Source: an uncultured Muribaculaceae bacterium
GTDB taxonomy: Bacteria > Bacteroidota > Bacteroidia > Bacteroidales > Muribaculaceae
DNA: 64,000 nt
NCBI GenBank assembly: GCA_910585275.1
Contig: CAJUCW010000018.1
Location: 23,088-87,087 of the forward strand
Direction of reading: 5' to 3'
Shown here piece by piece: positions 55,765-64,000 of the stretch. A program made the translations under genes and the position numbers. Position 1 is the stretch's first letter. Each line of letters begins with the position of its first letter. The notes below the pieces were generated by a model that was given only the letters and a program-made list of their open reading frames with translations, was not told where the DNA came from and made no database searches.

Positions 55765-55812
55765 ATTATTGGATGATATACATCATTAGCAAAGTTGACA
55801 CAACTTGCCAAA

Positions 55813-57161
55813 TTATTTTGAATTCCGGTTTGCCAGATAGTAGGCAACGATTGAGAGGGAGGTGAGGAATTCCGAAACGGCAAGCGCCAACCAGATGCCG
55901 ACGTCGCCTAACTCCATGGGGAGGAGTATGAACGCCGGTACAAGAAACACCACACCTCTCAGCAACGCAAAGACTATGGAGGGGGCTACCTTTTCGATGC
56001 TTTGGAAATAGCCGATGGCGGTGAGATTGAAGATAAAGAAGATGAATGCCGCAGAGAACAAAGGGAATCCTTGAACGGCTATCGATGCGGCCGGCAGTTT
56101 GCTGTCAAGAAACAGACTCACAAGCAGGGTGGGGATGAAAACAAATGCCGAAGTAACGAGCAAGCCGCAAAGCACGGCCGAAAGGATTGCAAGACGTTCG
56201 GTGGCTACCACCCTCGTTTTCTTCCAAGCCCGTAGTTGAAACTGATTATAGGTTGTGCCGACTGGGCGATGGCGTTGCCAATCATGAAGACAAAAGGGCA
56301 GTAGTAGCAGGCAATGCTGAAGGCCCCAACGCCGTTGTCGCCCAGATATTTCATGAATATGAGGTTGCCCATAAGCATGAGCATACCCATGGTGGCTTCC
56401 CCGAGGAGGGCGGAGATTCCTATTTTGCACTGATAGCCTATGTTGCGTATTGCAAGTTTCAGGCTCGTCAAGCTCATTTTAAGTTTTATCAGTTTTAGGG
56501 TACGGGCGAAGAGGACCAGATAGCTTAACACCATCAGACCTCCCACGGCGCAACTGATGCAAGTAGCTATGGCGGCTCCGCGTATTCCCATTTGGAGAGG
56601 GAAGATGAAGAGGTAGTCGAGCAATACGTTGAGGAGTCCCGGAAGAACGTTGCACCACATGGCATATTTAGGCGAGCCGTCGAGCCGGACGACAAACAAT
56701 CCGATTCCGCACCACACCTGAAAAAGGGAAGTCACGAATATCCAGGGCATGTATTCCTTTACAAGCGGCATCAGGGTTTCCGAACTGCCGAGGATTCTGC
56801 CGGTGGCTTCTACCGATGAAAGGGTCAGGGCCAGGAAAAGAAGCACAATGAGTGTGGCGAATACCAGGGCCTGGGTGACGTTGAACCTTGCCGCGCGAGG
56901 CGTATCGTTGGCAAGGTGGATTGACGACACCACCGATGCTCCGACACCGAGCATAAGGCTTATGCCCATCATTAGCATGGTGGGGGCGATGCAGATATTG
57001 ACGGCGGCGATGGCGTCGCTGCCTACGCCGCGTCCCACGAAGATGCCGTCGGTGGCGGTCACGGCGCAAAGCGAAAGCATGCCAAGCAGGGTAGGGATAA
57101 GATAAAGCCGGAAAAGACGGGGAATCTTCACTGTCCCCAAATCAATTGAATCACGCTGCAT
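55813..57161 (-). pseudogene. MATE-family efflux transporter, frameshifted
   Basis: The N-terminal frame (ATG at 57161) codes for about 10 MATE helices and stops after FNYGLGRKRGW. A second frame continues with TRVVATERLAILSAVLCG to the stop at 55813. One A missing in the run complementary to 56217-56220 would restore GRKTRVVATERLA. The intact protein would be about 450 residues, normal for MATE exporters. It is either a recent pseudogene or a sequencing error in a homopolymer. Confidence 0.85.
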
Positions 57162-57190
57162 AATTACGGTTGCTGTCAAGGGTTAAACAT

Positions 57191-57240
57191 AAAAATAGCC
57201 GGATAAGAAATGCGGTTTTACCCAGTCATCTTATCCGGCT
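57191..57240 (-). terminator. Terminator of TlpA-like gene
   Basis: AGCCGGATAAGA (57197-57208) and TCTTATCCGGCT (57229-57240) form a 12-bp stem. On the minus strand the stem is followed by ATTTTTATG. Confidence 0.85.
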
Positions 57241-57383
57241 GTTATATCGAGCCCTCCGATGAGGATTACAAAACACTGTCTTGAATCGGCACTGTAAAGT
57301 TAGTCAAAATTTTCTAGCCGGCAAAATTCGCGCCGGTCAGCGCCGGTCTGTGCCCTCGCACCTAGGCCAACATGCAGCGGTTT

Positions 57384-59312
57384 TCAGCGCAGTGTCTTGC
57401 CGTTCTGTTCAAGGGTATGCTTGAGATTGTAGCATACGAAATTGTCGTCAACAATGGTGCCGTCGGGACCTACGAGCACATATCGCGGAATTCCGTTGAA
57501 TCCGAAAAGTTCGCGCATTCTCCGATAGTCGCGCGCCGAAAGATAATGGCTCTCTTCCCCGGCGAGGTGCTTGGCCACGTATGAGTCGTAATTGCTGCGC
57601 GGAGACTCGCTTTCACCGGTAATGAATATGAATTTTATGTCGGGATTGTCGTGGTTGCGGCGCCGTGTTTCCGCCTGTGCTTCTATATTGGAACGGCAAG
57701 GACCACACGATGTGCCCCAGAAGTCAATAAGTACATACTTTCCGATATGGGGGGCTATGATGGATTTTACAAGCTGTCCGGCCTCGGTGTCTGGCAGGGG
57801 ATAAGACTTCCGGTTGAAATAGTCGTTTAGAAATGTGTCAACGCTCGAGAGGATGAAAGGATGGTCTATCACTCCCGATTGTTCGAGCCTATTAAGAGTT
57901 CCAAGTTCTTTAACTCTTGTAAGCGAATCTTTCTCCATTCCTCGAGTTTGACACAACTCTTGTGAAGAGAGGGTTTCTTGCCACATTAAAGGGGAGTGGT
58001 CAATATTGGCGAATGCTTTCAAGAATTCAGTTTTCTTTATCAGCTGATGCGCTTTATCATTTACTTGCTTGGCCGTGTCAAGGTCGAACAATCCGCAATA
58101 ATTGATTCTATTGAATAGGATGGAAGGCATCGACGCAAGCATCCATTCGTCTTTATCGGTAATTACGTCTTTCATCGGCATGAAATAATCGGCGGTGACA
58201 GGTTCCTGAAGAGAGGGGGCGAGAGAATCTTTCCGATAGACCATATCACTTCGATAAAGTTCGTAATCAAGGATTTCATTCAGATAATGGGCCTTTACCA
58301 TATTGCGGAGCAAACGGGCACTGTGCTTGTCAACCTCGTTTTTGGAAATATATTTTTCTACAGCCATGCCGTAGGCCTTATTGATGGAGTCAAGCTTTGC
58401 GGCTGCCCTTGAAGGGGTATAATCCCTATTGAGTGAATACCCTACTGATTCCTTTTGTGGCGCTTCGGAAAGGCGGCGGTTGATATCGTCGAGACTTCCC
58501 CCATAGTGGAGTATGAACGGATTGAGTGGAAGGTCAAGAATACGGTTTATTTCATATTCAGTCAGCTCTTCCCAATCGATATAGAGGGCCAGGTCCCGGC
58601 CAGGTTCCACATATAGTTCGGCGATTGTGTGGCATGGTCCTGACAATGTGCATAAGCCTGGGCGCGATACGGGAATAAGGGCGACGAAACTGCCGTCTTC
58701 GTTTATAGGAACGGTTATGGGTGTATTTTTCCCAGTAACCGCATCGGAGGCATACACTATCATGTTGTCAACCCCCATAGCTGGTGTATATCCATTTATC
58801 ACACCGGAGAGTTTCGTTGTGCCATGTGTGTAGAAGTTGTCAGGCACTCCAGGATATGGCTTTGCATTCTCGGCAAGCCAGGCGTCTGCATTCACTTCTC
58901 CGGATTTCGTTGCTTTGGTTCCGTCGATATGTAGTCCGGTAATCTTAGCAAAGTCCGGGTCGAAGTCTATCACTGAGGTTTCAGGCGGCAGGGGAGGATA
59001 GACAATAGAAATTTCAACTTCCCCTTTGTCGGGCATCCGCAGTTTCTTCCCCAAGGTTATTCCATGGCTTCCTATGGGTTGATATCGTTTTCCGGTTGCT
59101 CGGTCAACCACTACAGTTGTGCTGTCAAACTCTATCCAATAATGCGGTTTCCATCGGGCTCGCATGTTGAACACAGTGGAATCAGGAGTTCTTTCTATGC
59201 TTGAGATTGTGTAGCATTTAGAAGCACACCATTCGTAATCCGGATTATAAACCGTGTCGGCAAACGAAGCAACGCAGCCCAACGCAGCTATAAAAGAAGC
59301 GATAAATTTCAT
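57384..59312 (-). CDS. Exported TlpA-like thioredoxin-fold protein
   Basis: This 642-residue protein has a signal peptide (to about 18), a long N-terminal region of unknown fold (about 20-490) and a C-terminal TlpA/ResA-type thioredoxin domain. The CxxC is Cys536-GP-Cys539 in WGTSCGPCR. The conserved cis-Pro follows (GIPRYVLVGPDGTIV). Such proteins are common Bacteroidales envelope redox proteins with a large substrate-binding front half. The enzyme likely acts in the periplasm. There is no lipobox. Confidence 0.8.
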   Translation of the reverse strand: MKFIASFIAALGCVASFADTVYNPDYEWCASKCYTISSIERTPDSTVFNMRARWKPHYWIEFDSTTVVVDRATGKRYQPIGSHGITLGKKLRMPDKGEVEISIVYPPLPPETSVIDFDPDFAKITGLHIDGTKATKSGEVNADAWLAENAKPYPGVPDNFYTHGTTKLSGVINGYTPAMGVDNMIVYASDAVTGKNTPITVPINEDGSFVALIPVSRPGLCTLSGPCHTIAELYVEPGRDLALYIDWEELTEYEINRILDLPLNPFILHYGGSLDDINRRLSEAPQKESVGYSLNRDYTPSRAAAKLDSINKAYGMAVEKYISKNEVDKHSARLLRNMVKAHYLNEILDYELYRSDMVYRKDSLAPSLQEPVTADYFMPMKDVITDKDEWMLASMPSILFNRINYCGLFDLDTAKQVNDKAHQLIKKTEFLKAFANIDHSPLMWQETLSSQELCQTRGMEKDSLTRVKELGTLNRLEQSGVIDHPFILSSVDTFLNDYFNRKSYPLPDTEAGQLVKSIIAPHIGKYVLIDFWGTSCGPCRSNIEAQAETRRRNHDNPDIKFIFITGESESPRSNYDSYVAKHLAGEESHYLSARDYRRMRELFGFNGIPRYVLVGPDGTIVDDNFVCYNLKHTLEQNGKTLR

Positions 59313-59704
59313 ATTGCAGGTTGTAAGATTATGTTGAGGGTTATTAGATTGTGGAAAAATCTGTTGATAAATTATGTTTGTAACATACGGAGGCGATTCT
59401 TCTCTACAAGACGAATTCGTTCTGTCTGCTAAATTCTTCCTTAAAGAATCGAAACAGTCTCGAAAAACTGACGAATCTTGAAAAAATATAACCGTTTAAA
59501 CAATTTCGACAGACAAAATTAATGAATAATCAATATATCTGCAACTATTTCGCTGACATAAATTTTTGTATTCAGCGTATGGAATACGTCGTTGTCTATT
59601 TCGAGAGATTCAATCGGATATGTCAGTATATCCCTTCCTAAATTGCGTTTCCATTACAAACTTTTATTACCTTTGCGTTTGCAATTTCAAAACAATGTAT
59701 AACG
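59313..59704. other. Intergenic gap with dispersed repeat copy B
   Basis: This 392-base gap holds repeat copy B (59429-59507) and a likely -7 element TACCTTTG (59668-59675) in front of the nuclease gene. No reading frame of note is present. Confidence 0.5.
59429..59507. repeat. Dispersed repeat, copy B
   Basis: This stretch aligns with 831-909. It shares GTCTCGAAAA-n-CTGACGAA, TCTTGAAAAA and GTTTAAACAA(C/T)TTC and the preceding CTAAA(C/T)TC. Here it lies in non-coding DNA. Confidence 0.5.
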
Positions 59705-60379
59705 ATGGACTTTATATCTGTGAAAGAAGCGGCGGAATGGATGGCTATGGCAGTGTCGGTAGACGGTGTATTCTCTGACAATGAGAAGTGGCTTCTGCAA
59801 CGTTTCGCGGATACTTTCGGACTGGACTTCCGTGAAATTGCGGCAAGGTCATACGAACTTTCGGAAGAAACATGCAAGGAAGTAATACAACTTGGCCGAC
59901 AATATATTTCCGGTTATACGTTTGAGAAATTCATTGTCAAGTCGCTATGTAAACCGGATGGTGGAGAACCATTGTTTTCACTTGTAAGATGGAGGGGAGA
60001 TAAATCTGTCGATGGAATTTTTGCCGAAGATGACAAGAAACCGGACTTGACCCTCCGGTGCGCACTGACACGTTCAGATGTGGAATTTTACATTGAATGT
60101 AAATACAGGCAATCGTGGAATTCCGTTCCGTCGTTTGGCAAAGCACAGCTTCTTCGGTATGCGGAATTTTCACGCTCGGAGAAGAAAATCGTTTTGATTG
60201 CTTGTGGCTTTGGCGGCAGTCCCGAGAAGCCTGCAAACATAGCAATTGCGCCGATAGGAGACTACCTGAACCGAAGGGAATCAATAGAATGCATAAACAC
60301 TAATAAAATCGATTTGCAAAAATACGTTTTCAATATAATCTGGAACCGATATAACCATCTGAATCTATCCCAATTCTGA
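59705..60379 (+). CDS. TerB-like / PD-(D/E)XK nuclease-like protein
   Basis: This 224-residue protein has an N-terminal part (about 10-47, AVSVDGVFSDNEKWLLQRFADTFGL) of TerB type. The C-terminal part (about 70-170) has a nuclease-like core: PDLTLR (113-118), then FYIECKYR with Glu131-x-Lys133, and QLLRY (148-152) that fits the QxxxY extension. The spacing between Asp114 and Glu131 suits PD-(D/E)XK enzymes. It has no partner gene of recognised type. It could be a defence or mobile-element nuclease; the family is not one I can name. Confidence 0.6.
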   Translation: MDFISVKEAAEWMAMAVSVDGVFSDNEKWLLQRFADTFGLDFREIAARSYELSEETCKEVIQLGRQYISGYTFEKFIVKSLCKPDGGEPLFSLVRWRGDKSVDGIFAEDDKKPDLTLRCALTRSDVEFYIECKYRQSWNSVPSFGKAQLLRYAEFSRSEKKIVLIACGFGGSPEKPANIAIAPIGDYLNRRESIECINTNKIDLQKYVFNIIWNRYNHLNLSQF

Positions 60380-60602
60380 AGTCCTTTAAAAACAAAACCA
60401 TTGTCAAGCATTGCCTATATTTTCATCAGAGCGACCGTTCAAGCGTTTGCAAACTATCCCACTTTGCCATCCGAAAGGGGCTTATGACAATACAGAGACT
60501 TATTCATCAGCAGCCTCCATTTCAACAACTGGTATAACACTAACTACGACCGCCCCTTCACTCACCGCTTGAACAGCATCCACCGAAAAGAACAGAGTCG
60601 CA

Positions 60603-61061
60603 ATGACGGGCCTTTCAGATCCACATCATTGCGGCACATTTCTGAGGAGCGGGCGTTTCATCGAAGCCAACAACCTTAACAACGACCTCCGCGAGATTGA
60701 AATGCTTATCAAGCAAGCGGAGGAATACGAGGAAGCGACCAAGCCGAAGCCTCTGAAAGACATCGTGACCAAGAAACAGCTTAACGAAATGGGTATCATT
60801 CCGCTGATGATTGAATGCCATCTTGCAGCCGATTTTCTTACCGAAGTGGCCTACATGGTGGTTGATATATGCAAGGAACACGGCTTCTCGGACGTGGTAC
60901 TCATGCCCGACTTACAGGACATAATCAAAAAAACGGAGAAATTTGCGTCTTTTCTTGCCAAGGTCAGCCCGGAATTATGTGAGCTTATCACGAACAACGA
61001 GACCTTTAACAACTCCCTTCATAAGAAATATTTGAAATATATCGAACAGAGATTGAAATGA
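60603..61061 (+). CDS. Hypothetical protein, probable phage gene
   Basis: This frame codes for up to 152 residues. The most conserved-looking part is KPKPLKDIVTKKQLNEMGIIPLMIECHLAADFLTEVAYMVVDIC. A later ATG at 60702 gives 119 residues and avoids an odd Cys/Ser-rich start, so the true start is uncertain. It overlaps the next gene by four bases (ATGA). I do not recognise the family. The neighbours suggest a small phage or integrative element module. Confidence 0.5.
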   Translation: MTGLSDPHHCGTFLRSGRFIEANNLNNDLREIEMLIKQAEEYEEATKPKPLKDIVTKKQLNEMGIIPLMIECHLAADFLTEVAYMVVDICKEHGFSDVVLMPDLQDIIKKTEKFASFLAKVSPELCELITNNETFNNSLHKKYLKYIEQRLK

Positions 61062-61270
61062 AAGTATTTATAAACAAACCGACCGGAGGGTATGTCGGCG
61101 GCTTGATTGTCGTAGCAGCCAACTCTCCGATGGAGGCGCATGGCGCAATGTGCGCCGAAGATGAAAGCCTTACATATTGGTATGAAGCAAATGGATGGCA
61201 GGAATTGATGGGAGTGGTCTCAGACGCAGAAATGCCAAGAGTACTTGCACATGGCGAGCATGAGGGATAA
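61058..61270 (+). CDS. Small hypothetical protein, probable phage gene
   Basis: This 70-residue protein (KVFINKPTGGYVGGLIVVAAN, then AMCAEDESLTYWYEANGW) begins inside the preceding stop, so it is translationally coupled. I do not recognise a family. A mobile-element origin is inferred from the context only. Confidence 0.5.
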   Translation: MKVFINKPTGGYVGGLIVVAANSPMEAHGAMCAEDESLTYWYEANGWQELMGVVSDAEMPRVLAHGEHEG

Positions 61271-61296
61271 TCAAATATAATTACTAAATTTGCAGT

Positions 61297-61452
61297 ATGA
61301 GAGAAGTATATGAAGAAGACGCACTCAACTCGGTTTTGCGTCGCTTGACAGGACTGGAGAAAGAATTGAAGCAATGGAAGTGGATTGTATTGATTCTTGA
61401 TATATCGGTATGCATTCTCGGAATTGCTTTTATGATTTCAAAATTGGGATGA
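61297..61452 (+). CDS. Small single-helix membrane protein
   Basis: This 51-residue frame has a charged, coiled-coil-like N-terminus (NSVLRRLTGLEKELKQWKW) and a C-terminal transmembrane helix (IVLILDISVCILGIAFMI). The shape recalls small membrane peptides of phage cassettes. It ends one base before the next ATG. Confidence 0.55.
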   Translation: MREVYEEDALNSVLRRLTGLEKELKQWKWIVLILDISVCILGIAFMISKLG

Positions 61453-61453
61453 T

Positions 61454-61648
61454 ATGGAAGACGAAAAGACTCAATTCCTCACGGAACTGAAAGAATTGTT
61501 GGCGAAGTATAACGCTGCAATTTACGATGGAGACGGGACATGCGTTTATATCGAGGTTGACGGAGAATCGCTTAGATATAGCACAGACGAACTGACCGCC
61601 ATTTCATCGGAGAATGTGTTTGAATATGACAAAGATTGGTATGTTTAA
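61454..61648 (+). CDS. Small hypothetical protein
   Basis: This 64-residue protein (TQFLTELKELLAKYNAAIYDGDG, then YIEVDGESLRYSTDEL) starts in a TGATATG arrangement with the preceding gene. I do not recognise it. It ends 33 bases before the consensus -7 element of a small-RNA-like unit. Confidence 0.5.
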   Translation: MEDEKTQFLTELKELLAKYNAAIYDGDGTCVYIEVDGESLRYSTDELTAISSENVFEYDKDWYV

Positions 61649-61658
61649 CGCCGGATAT

Positions 61659-61751
61659 TTTGTTATATCGATAGAAAATATTATCTTTGCATCATTATCT
61701 AATAATATGCGGGGGGTGTACCGAGAAATCGGAGCCTCCCGCTCCCTTTAT
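61659..61751 (+). ncRNA. Consensus promoter and short structured transcript A
   Basis: TTTG (61659-61662), then 19 bases, then TATCTTTG (61682-61689), is an exact promoter match. The transcript would start near 61696. It contains a two-part hairpin at 61711-61744: GCGGGGGG with CCTCCCGC (one G-U pair) and an inner CCGA-GAAA-TCGG with a tetraloop. It is antisense or convergent to the dead head gene ending at 61754. There is no long T-run after it. Confidence 0.6.
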
Positions 61752-61753
61752 GT

Positions 61754-63149
61754 TTAGAATGGAGCATCATATACAATACCATCATTTGTCACGCATATTA
61801 CGCGCTTAAAATCTACGTATGTCCTTTCCGGAAAATTCTTATAACCTTTATAGCGTTTGATAGCTTTTTGAATCTTATTTTCTGTAAAACCTCCGTTGGG
61901 AAAATAAAGAATAGCAATTTCAGTTTCTTTCTTATCCGCACAATGTTTCAAACCGCGCAAGATGTTATTATCAGTCGCAGTTTCCCTTGTAGCTAATTCA
62001 AATTTATATCCGTCCCAAGTTCCTTCAGTAAATTTCTTATGTAGAATATTAGAATATTCACTTTCAAGAATAACTTTATGTCCGTTACGATAACCAATAT
62101 CTTGAACAAAAGTCTCATACCATCCCTTATCTTAGTCGATATTATGTTGCCTATGCAACGCTTTCAATCCACCATTATCATAGTTAAATGTTACGTCTAA
62201 GTAATTAGAATTCTGTAAATAAGAGATATACTCCTTTCGTCTATTCCAAATATGTTGAATCCTTTCAATATCTTCCGGCTTCCTTGCCGCATGGCGTTCT
62301 TTGGCAATCTCCTGTGGCGTTTTCTTTCGCTCCTCAGCTTTCTTGTCTTCCAATATACGGTTGACCTCGGCACGGTTATCGGCAATGAAATAAGGAAGCT
62401 TGCCACTCTCTACGGCTTTGTCGATGTCCTTGATCCAATCGGCAAACCCCTGCGGCACGCCTTCAACTTCGTTGACACTCTTAACATCTTCGTCATCGTC
62501 AAAGAACTCGTCTTCGGTCTTGAGAATGGGGATTGTGTAGCACATGCATTGAGGGTGCCACCCGGTAAACTTGAATGTCTTCGGATATTTCCCTTGCAGA
62601 GAGTCGCAGATGTCCTCGACGTGCTTCTCTTTGTTTTGGGTGATTTTCACCTCATACCCCACAACGAAATCAAACGACTTCCACCGCTCTTGCTTGGCAG
62701 TGCGGTAAGCCATATTTATCTCTGTACGCGCCAAACGCTGGGCGTTGCGTGCCGATGAACGATACACGCCGCGCCCGGGATGATAATCTTTCGGGTCAGC
62801 ATCAACGAAATGAACCTTGCCGTCAGCGTCCGTGACCTTCTGCTTCCATTTGCGCTGCCAATTCCCAATCTTCATCCTTGTAGCGGAACCTCCGGAACAT
62901 CATGTCAGGCTCGTTTAGACACTTCTTGATGTCTGCGGCAAGCTCCATCGCGGATGTTCCCGGCTCGATCGCCGCGCTGAGTGCCATTTCCAACTTGGTT
63001 TTGTATTGCTCCGAGAGATTCCACACCATTTGCGAAAGGTTCATGCCGCCTTGTGCTGCTGGAACGCTTTTAGCGCGATCTTTGTCATAGTTTTGAAATG
63101 TTGTGCAAAGGTTGTATCTTTGCGGTGAAATTTTAACGATTCCCCCCAA
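61754..63149 (-). pseudogene. Mu F-like phage head protein with C-terminal toxin-like domain, broken
   Basis: The first frame (63149 to 62823) has NLSQMVWNLSEQYKTKLEMAL and ALSAAIEPGTSAMELAADIKKCLNEPD but starts at a TTG, so its N-terminal ~170 residues are absent. One extra T near 62867-62870 shifts the frame; without it, KDEDGNWQRKWKQKVTD continues into 62875-62132 with YHPGRGVYRSSARNAQRLARTE and TGWHPQCMCYTIPIL, as in Bacteroidetes Mu-like head morphogenesis proteins. A TAA at 62132-62134 then interrupts a continuing reading to 61754 (GHKVILESEYSN, WDGYKFELATRET, ILYFPNGGFTENKIQKAIKR), which resembles CdiA-type nuclease toxins. Confidence 0.7.
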
Positions 63150-63176
63150 AAGCTTGTGAAAGTGAGTCGGGGGCTT
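63092..63176 (+). ncRNA. Consensus promoter and short transcript B
   Basis: TTTG (63092-63095), 19 bases, and TATCTTTG (63115-63122) again match the consensus exactly. The transcript would start near 63129 and contain CCCCCC...GGGGG with an alternative AAAAGC / GCTTTT pairing, then CTTATC. It lies on the strand opposite the truncated start of the head gene. Confidence 0.5.
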
Positions 63177-63217
63177 TTCTTATCTCACTTCCGATATACA
63201 AAACTGATAATTATTTA

Positions 63218-63799
63218 TCATGTACATAAATATTTATCTATTGAACTTACCCCATTGGAGTACAAATTTATATGTTTCCATTCCCCGAGAGCGCTGCACC
63301 ATCCACGGTAATTGTTGCGGGTTCTGGCCGAACCTTTCCTCTTTGTAAGGATCCAGTCAAGGAAATCGTTGACGAATGCGCGGTCATAGTGCCAGGCATA
63401 CATCGGAGGAGCGGAAAGTGTTGAAATATAGTCGCGTAGAATCTTTGCACGCGACGTATAATTGTTGACACTACTCTTTCTGTACGAACTACTCAAATTG
63501 GATAGATATTTGTCGAGGACTTCATCAAAAGGAGTAGAACTCCTAATATTTTCGTTTAGCACCCACGGATTCCAGCCTATGCGCAGTTTGGAGGCCGTGC
63601 GCTCGATCAAGGCATCGGCGAAAGCGCGTCTTTCGCGCTTGTTTTTCATGGCCGGGATGTAGAATTTTTTACGTCTGGGTTCACCCGTGGAAGGGTCGAG
63701 GGAATAAAAATCGATGTACCATTCCTTCCCCTCGTGAAGTCGGGGAAGGGTGTATCCGAGAACACTTATCAGATGGGATGCGTTTCGTCTGGGCGACAT
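63218..63799 (-). pseudogene. Tyrosine recombinase, C-terminally truncated
   Basis: This 193-residue reading has the N-terminal SAM-like DNA-binding part of a Bacteroidetes integrase (FYSLDPSTGEPRRKKFYIPAMKN, SSYRKSSVNNYTSRAKILRDYI, FLDWILTKRKGSARTRNNY). It ends before the catalytic domain, so the R-H-R-Y residues are missing. The 24 residues after RGWCSALGEW are not family-like. A deletion that also removed the start of the head gene would explain both truncations. Confidence 0.75.
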
Positions 63800-64000
63800 T
63801 TTTTTAACATTCTTTATGAGGCCACTGCCAAAAGAATGCTGTCGTTAATATTCGAAATCTGCAAAAGTTGCGTCCGTAATCCGTCCGCCGACTTTTAAAC
63901 AAAATCGCCTAACAAACTGATTATCAATTCGTTAGGCAATGTTAAGCGGAAAGACAGGGGGCGCAGCTCAACTGTCTAAATGCGGCTTTATCAAATAGTT
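63800..64000. other. Window end, inverted repeat upstream of recombinase
   Basis: GCCTAAC (63907-63913) and GTTAGGC (63931-63937) flank 17 bases before the recombinase start. It could be a regulatory or attachment-related site. I see no gene here. Confidence 0.4.

Noticed and set aside
60484..60537. 17-codon open frame
   Set aside because: It is too short and unsupported by a neighbour or motif.

Overview
This is a chromosomal window from an anaerobic Bacteroidales bacterium. The signs are a SusC/SusD carbohydrate locus, a complete Bat (aerotolerance) operon, a DUF4827 lipoprotein, SPII signals followed by acidic residues typical of surface lipoproteins, and promoters of the TTTG-N19/20-TAnnTTTG type instead of E. 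coli-like sites with strong Shine-Dalgarno sequences. A Muribaculaceae-like gut organism fits the gene content, but that family call is inference. I recognise no rRNA, tRNA or CRISPR array.

Layout. 0-12.3 kb is housekeeping: a YciO/TsaC-type protein, a Cys-rich FeoB-associated membrane peptide, topB and mazG on the minus strand, then nrnA-like, a DUF4827 lipoprotein, glmM, sppA, lpxK, purine nucleoside phosphorylase and thiL on the plus strand. 12.3-21.9 kb is the Bat operon: MoxR ATPase, DUF58, a membrane anchor protein, BatA, BatB, BatC, a short BatD paralogue, BatD and BatE, with several start/stop overlaps. 22-27.5 kb holds a small HTH protein, a DUF2007-USP fusion, mutS2 and a membrane-anchored MORN-GH25 lysozyme.

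27.5-42.8 kb (minus strand) is a polysaccharide utilisation locus (PUL). In transcription order it has a membrane-spanning DUF6377-type regulator, SusC, SusD, GH30, a surface glycan-binding lipoprotein, GH3 and GH2-malectin. The order matches, from memory, the fungal beta-1,6-glucan locus of Bacteroides thetaiotaomicron, with GH2 as an extra gene. The sequence shows separate promoters for the regulator, for susC and for the GH3-GH2 pair.

43-57.2 kb is mixed: lysC-lysA, an outer-membrane beta-barrel-like protein, a prolyl oligopeptidase lipoprotein, a large YetA/rhamnogalacturonan-exolyase-like protein, a DUF1232 protein, a nucleotidyltransferase whose HEPN partner has decayed, two acetyltransferases and a frameshifted MATE transporter. 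Two nearly identical ~105-bp promoter-leader-terminator cassettes lie 5 kb apart here and look like small-RNA genes or leaders.

57.3-64 kb is accessory and partly decayed. It has a TlpA-like lipid-exposed or periplasmic thioredoxin, an orphan TerB-like/PD-(D/E)XK nuclease, four small genes of phage character, a broken Mu F-like head protein that continues through a stop codon into a toxin-like nuclease domain, and a tyrosine recombinase without its catalytic domain. Two consensus promoters drive very short, hairpin-forming transcripts on the strand opposite the dead head gene.
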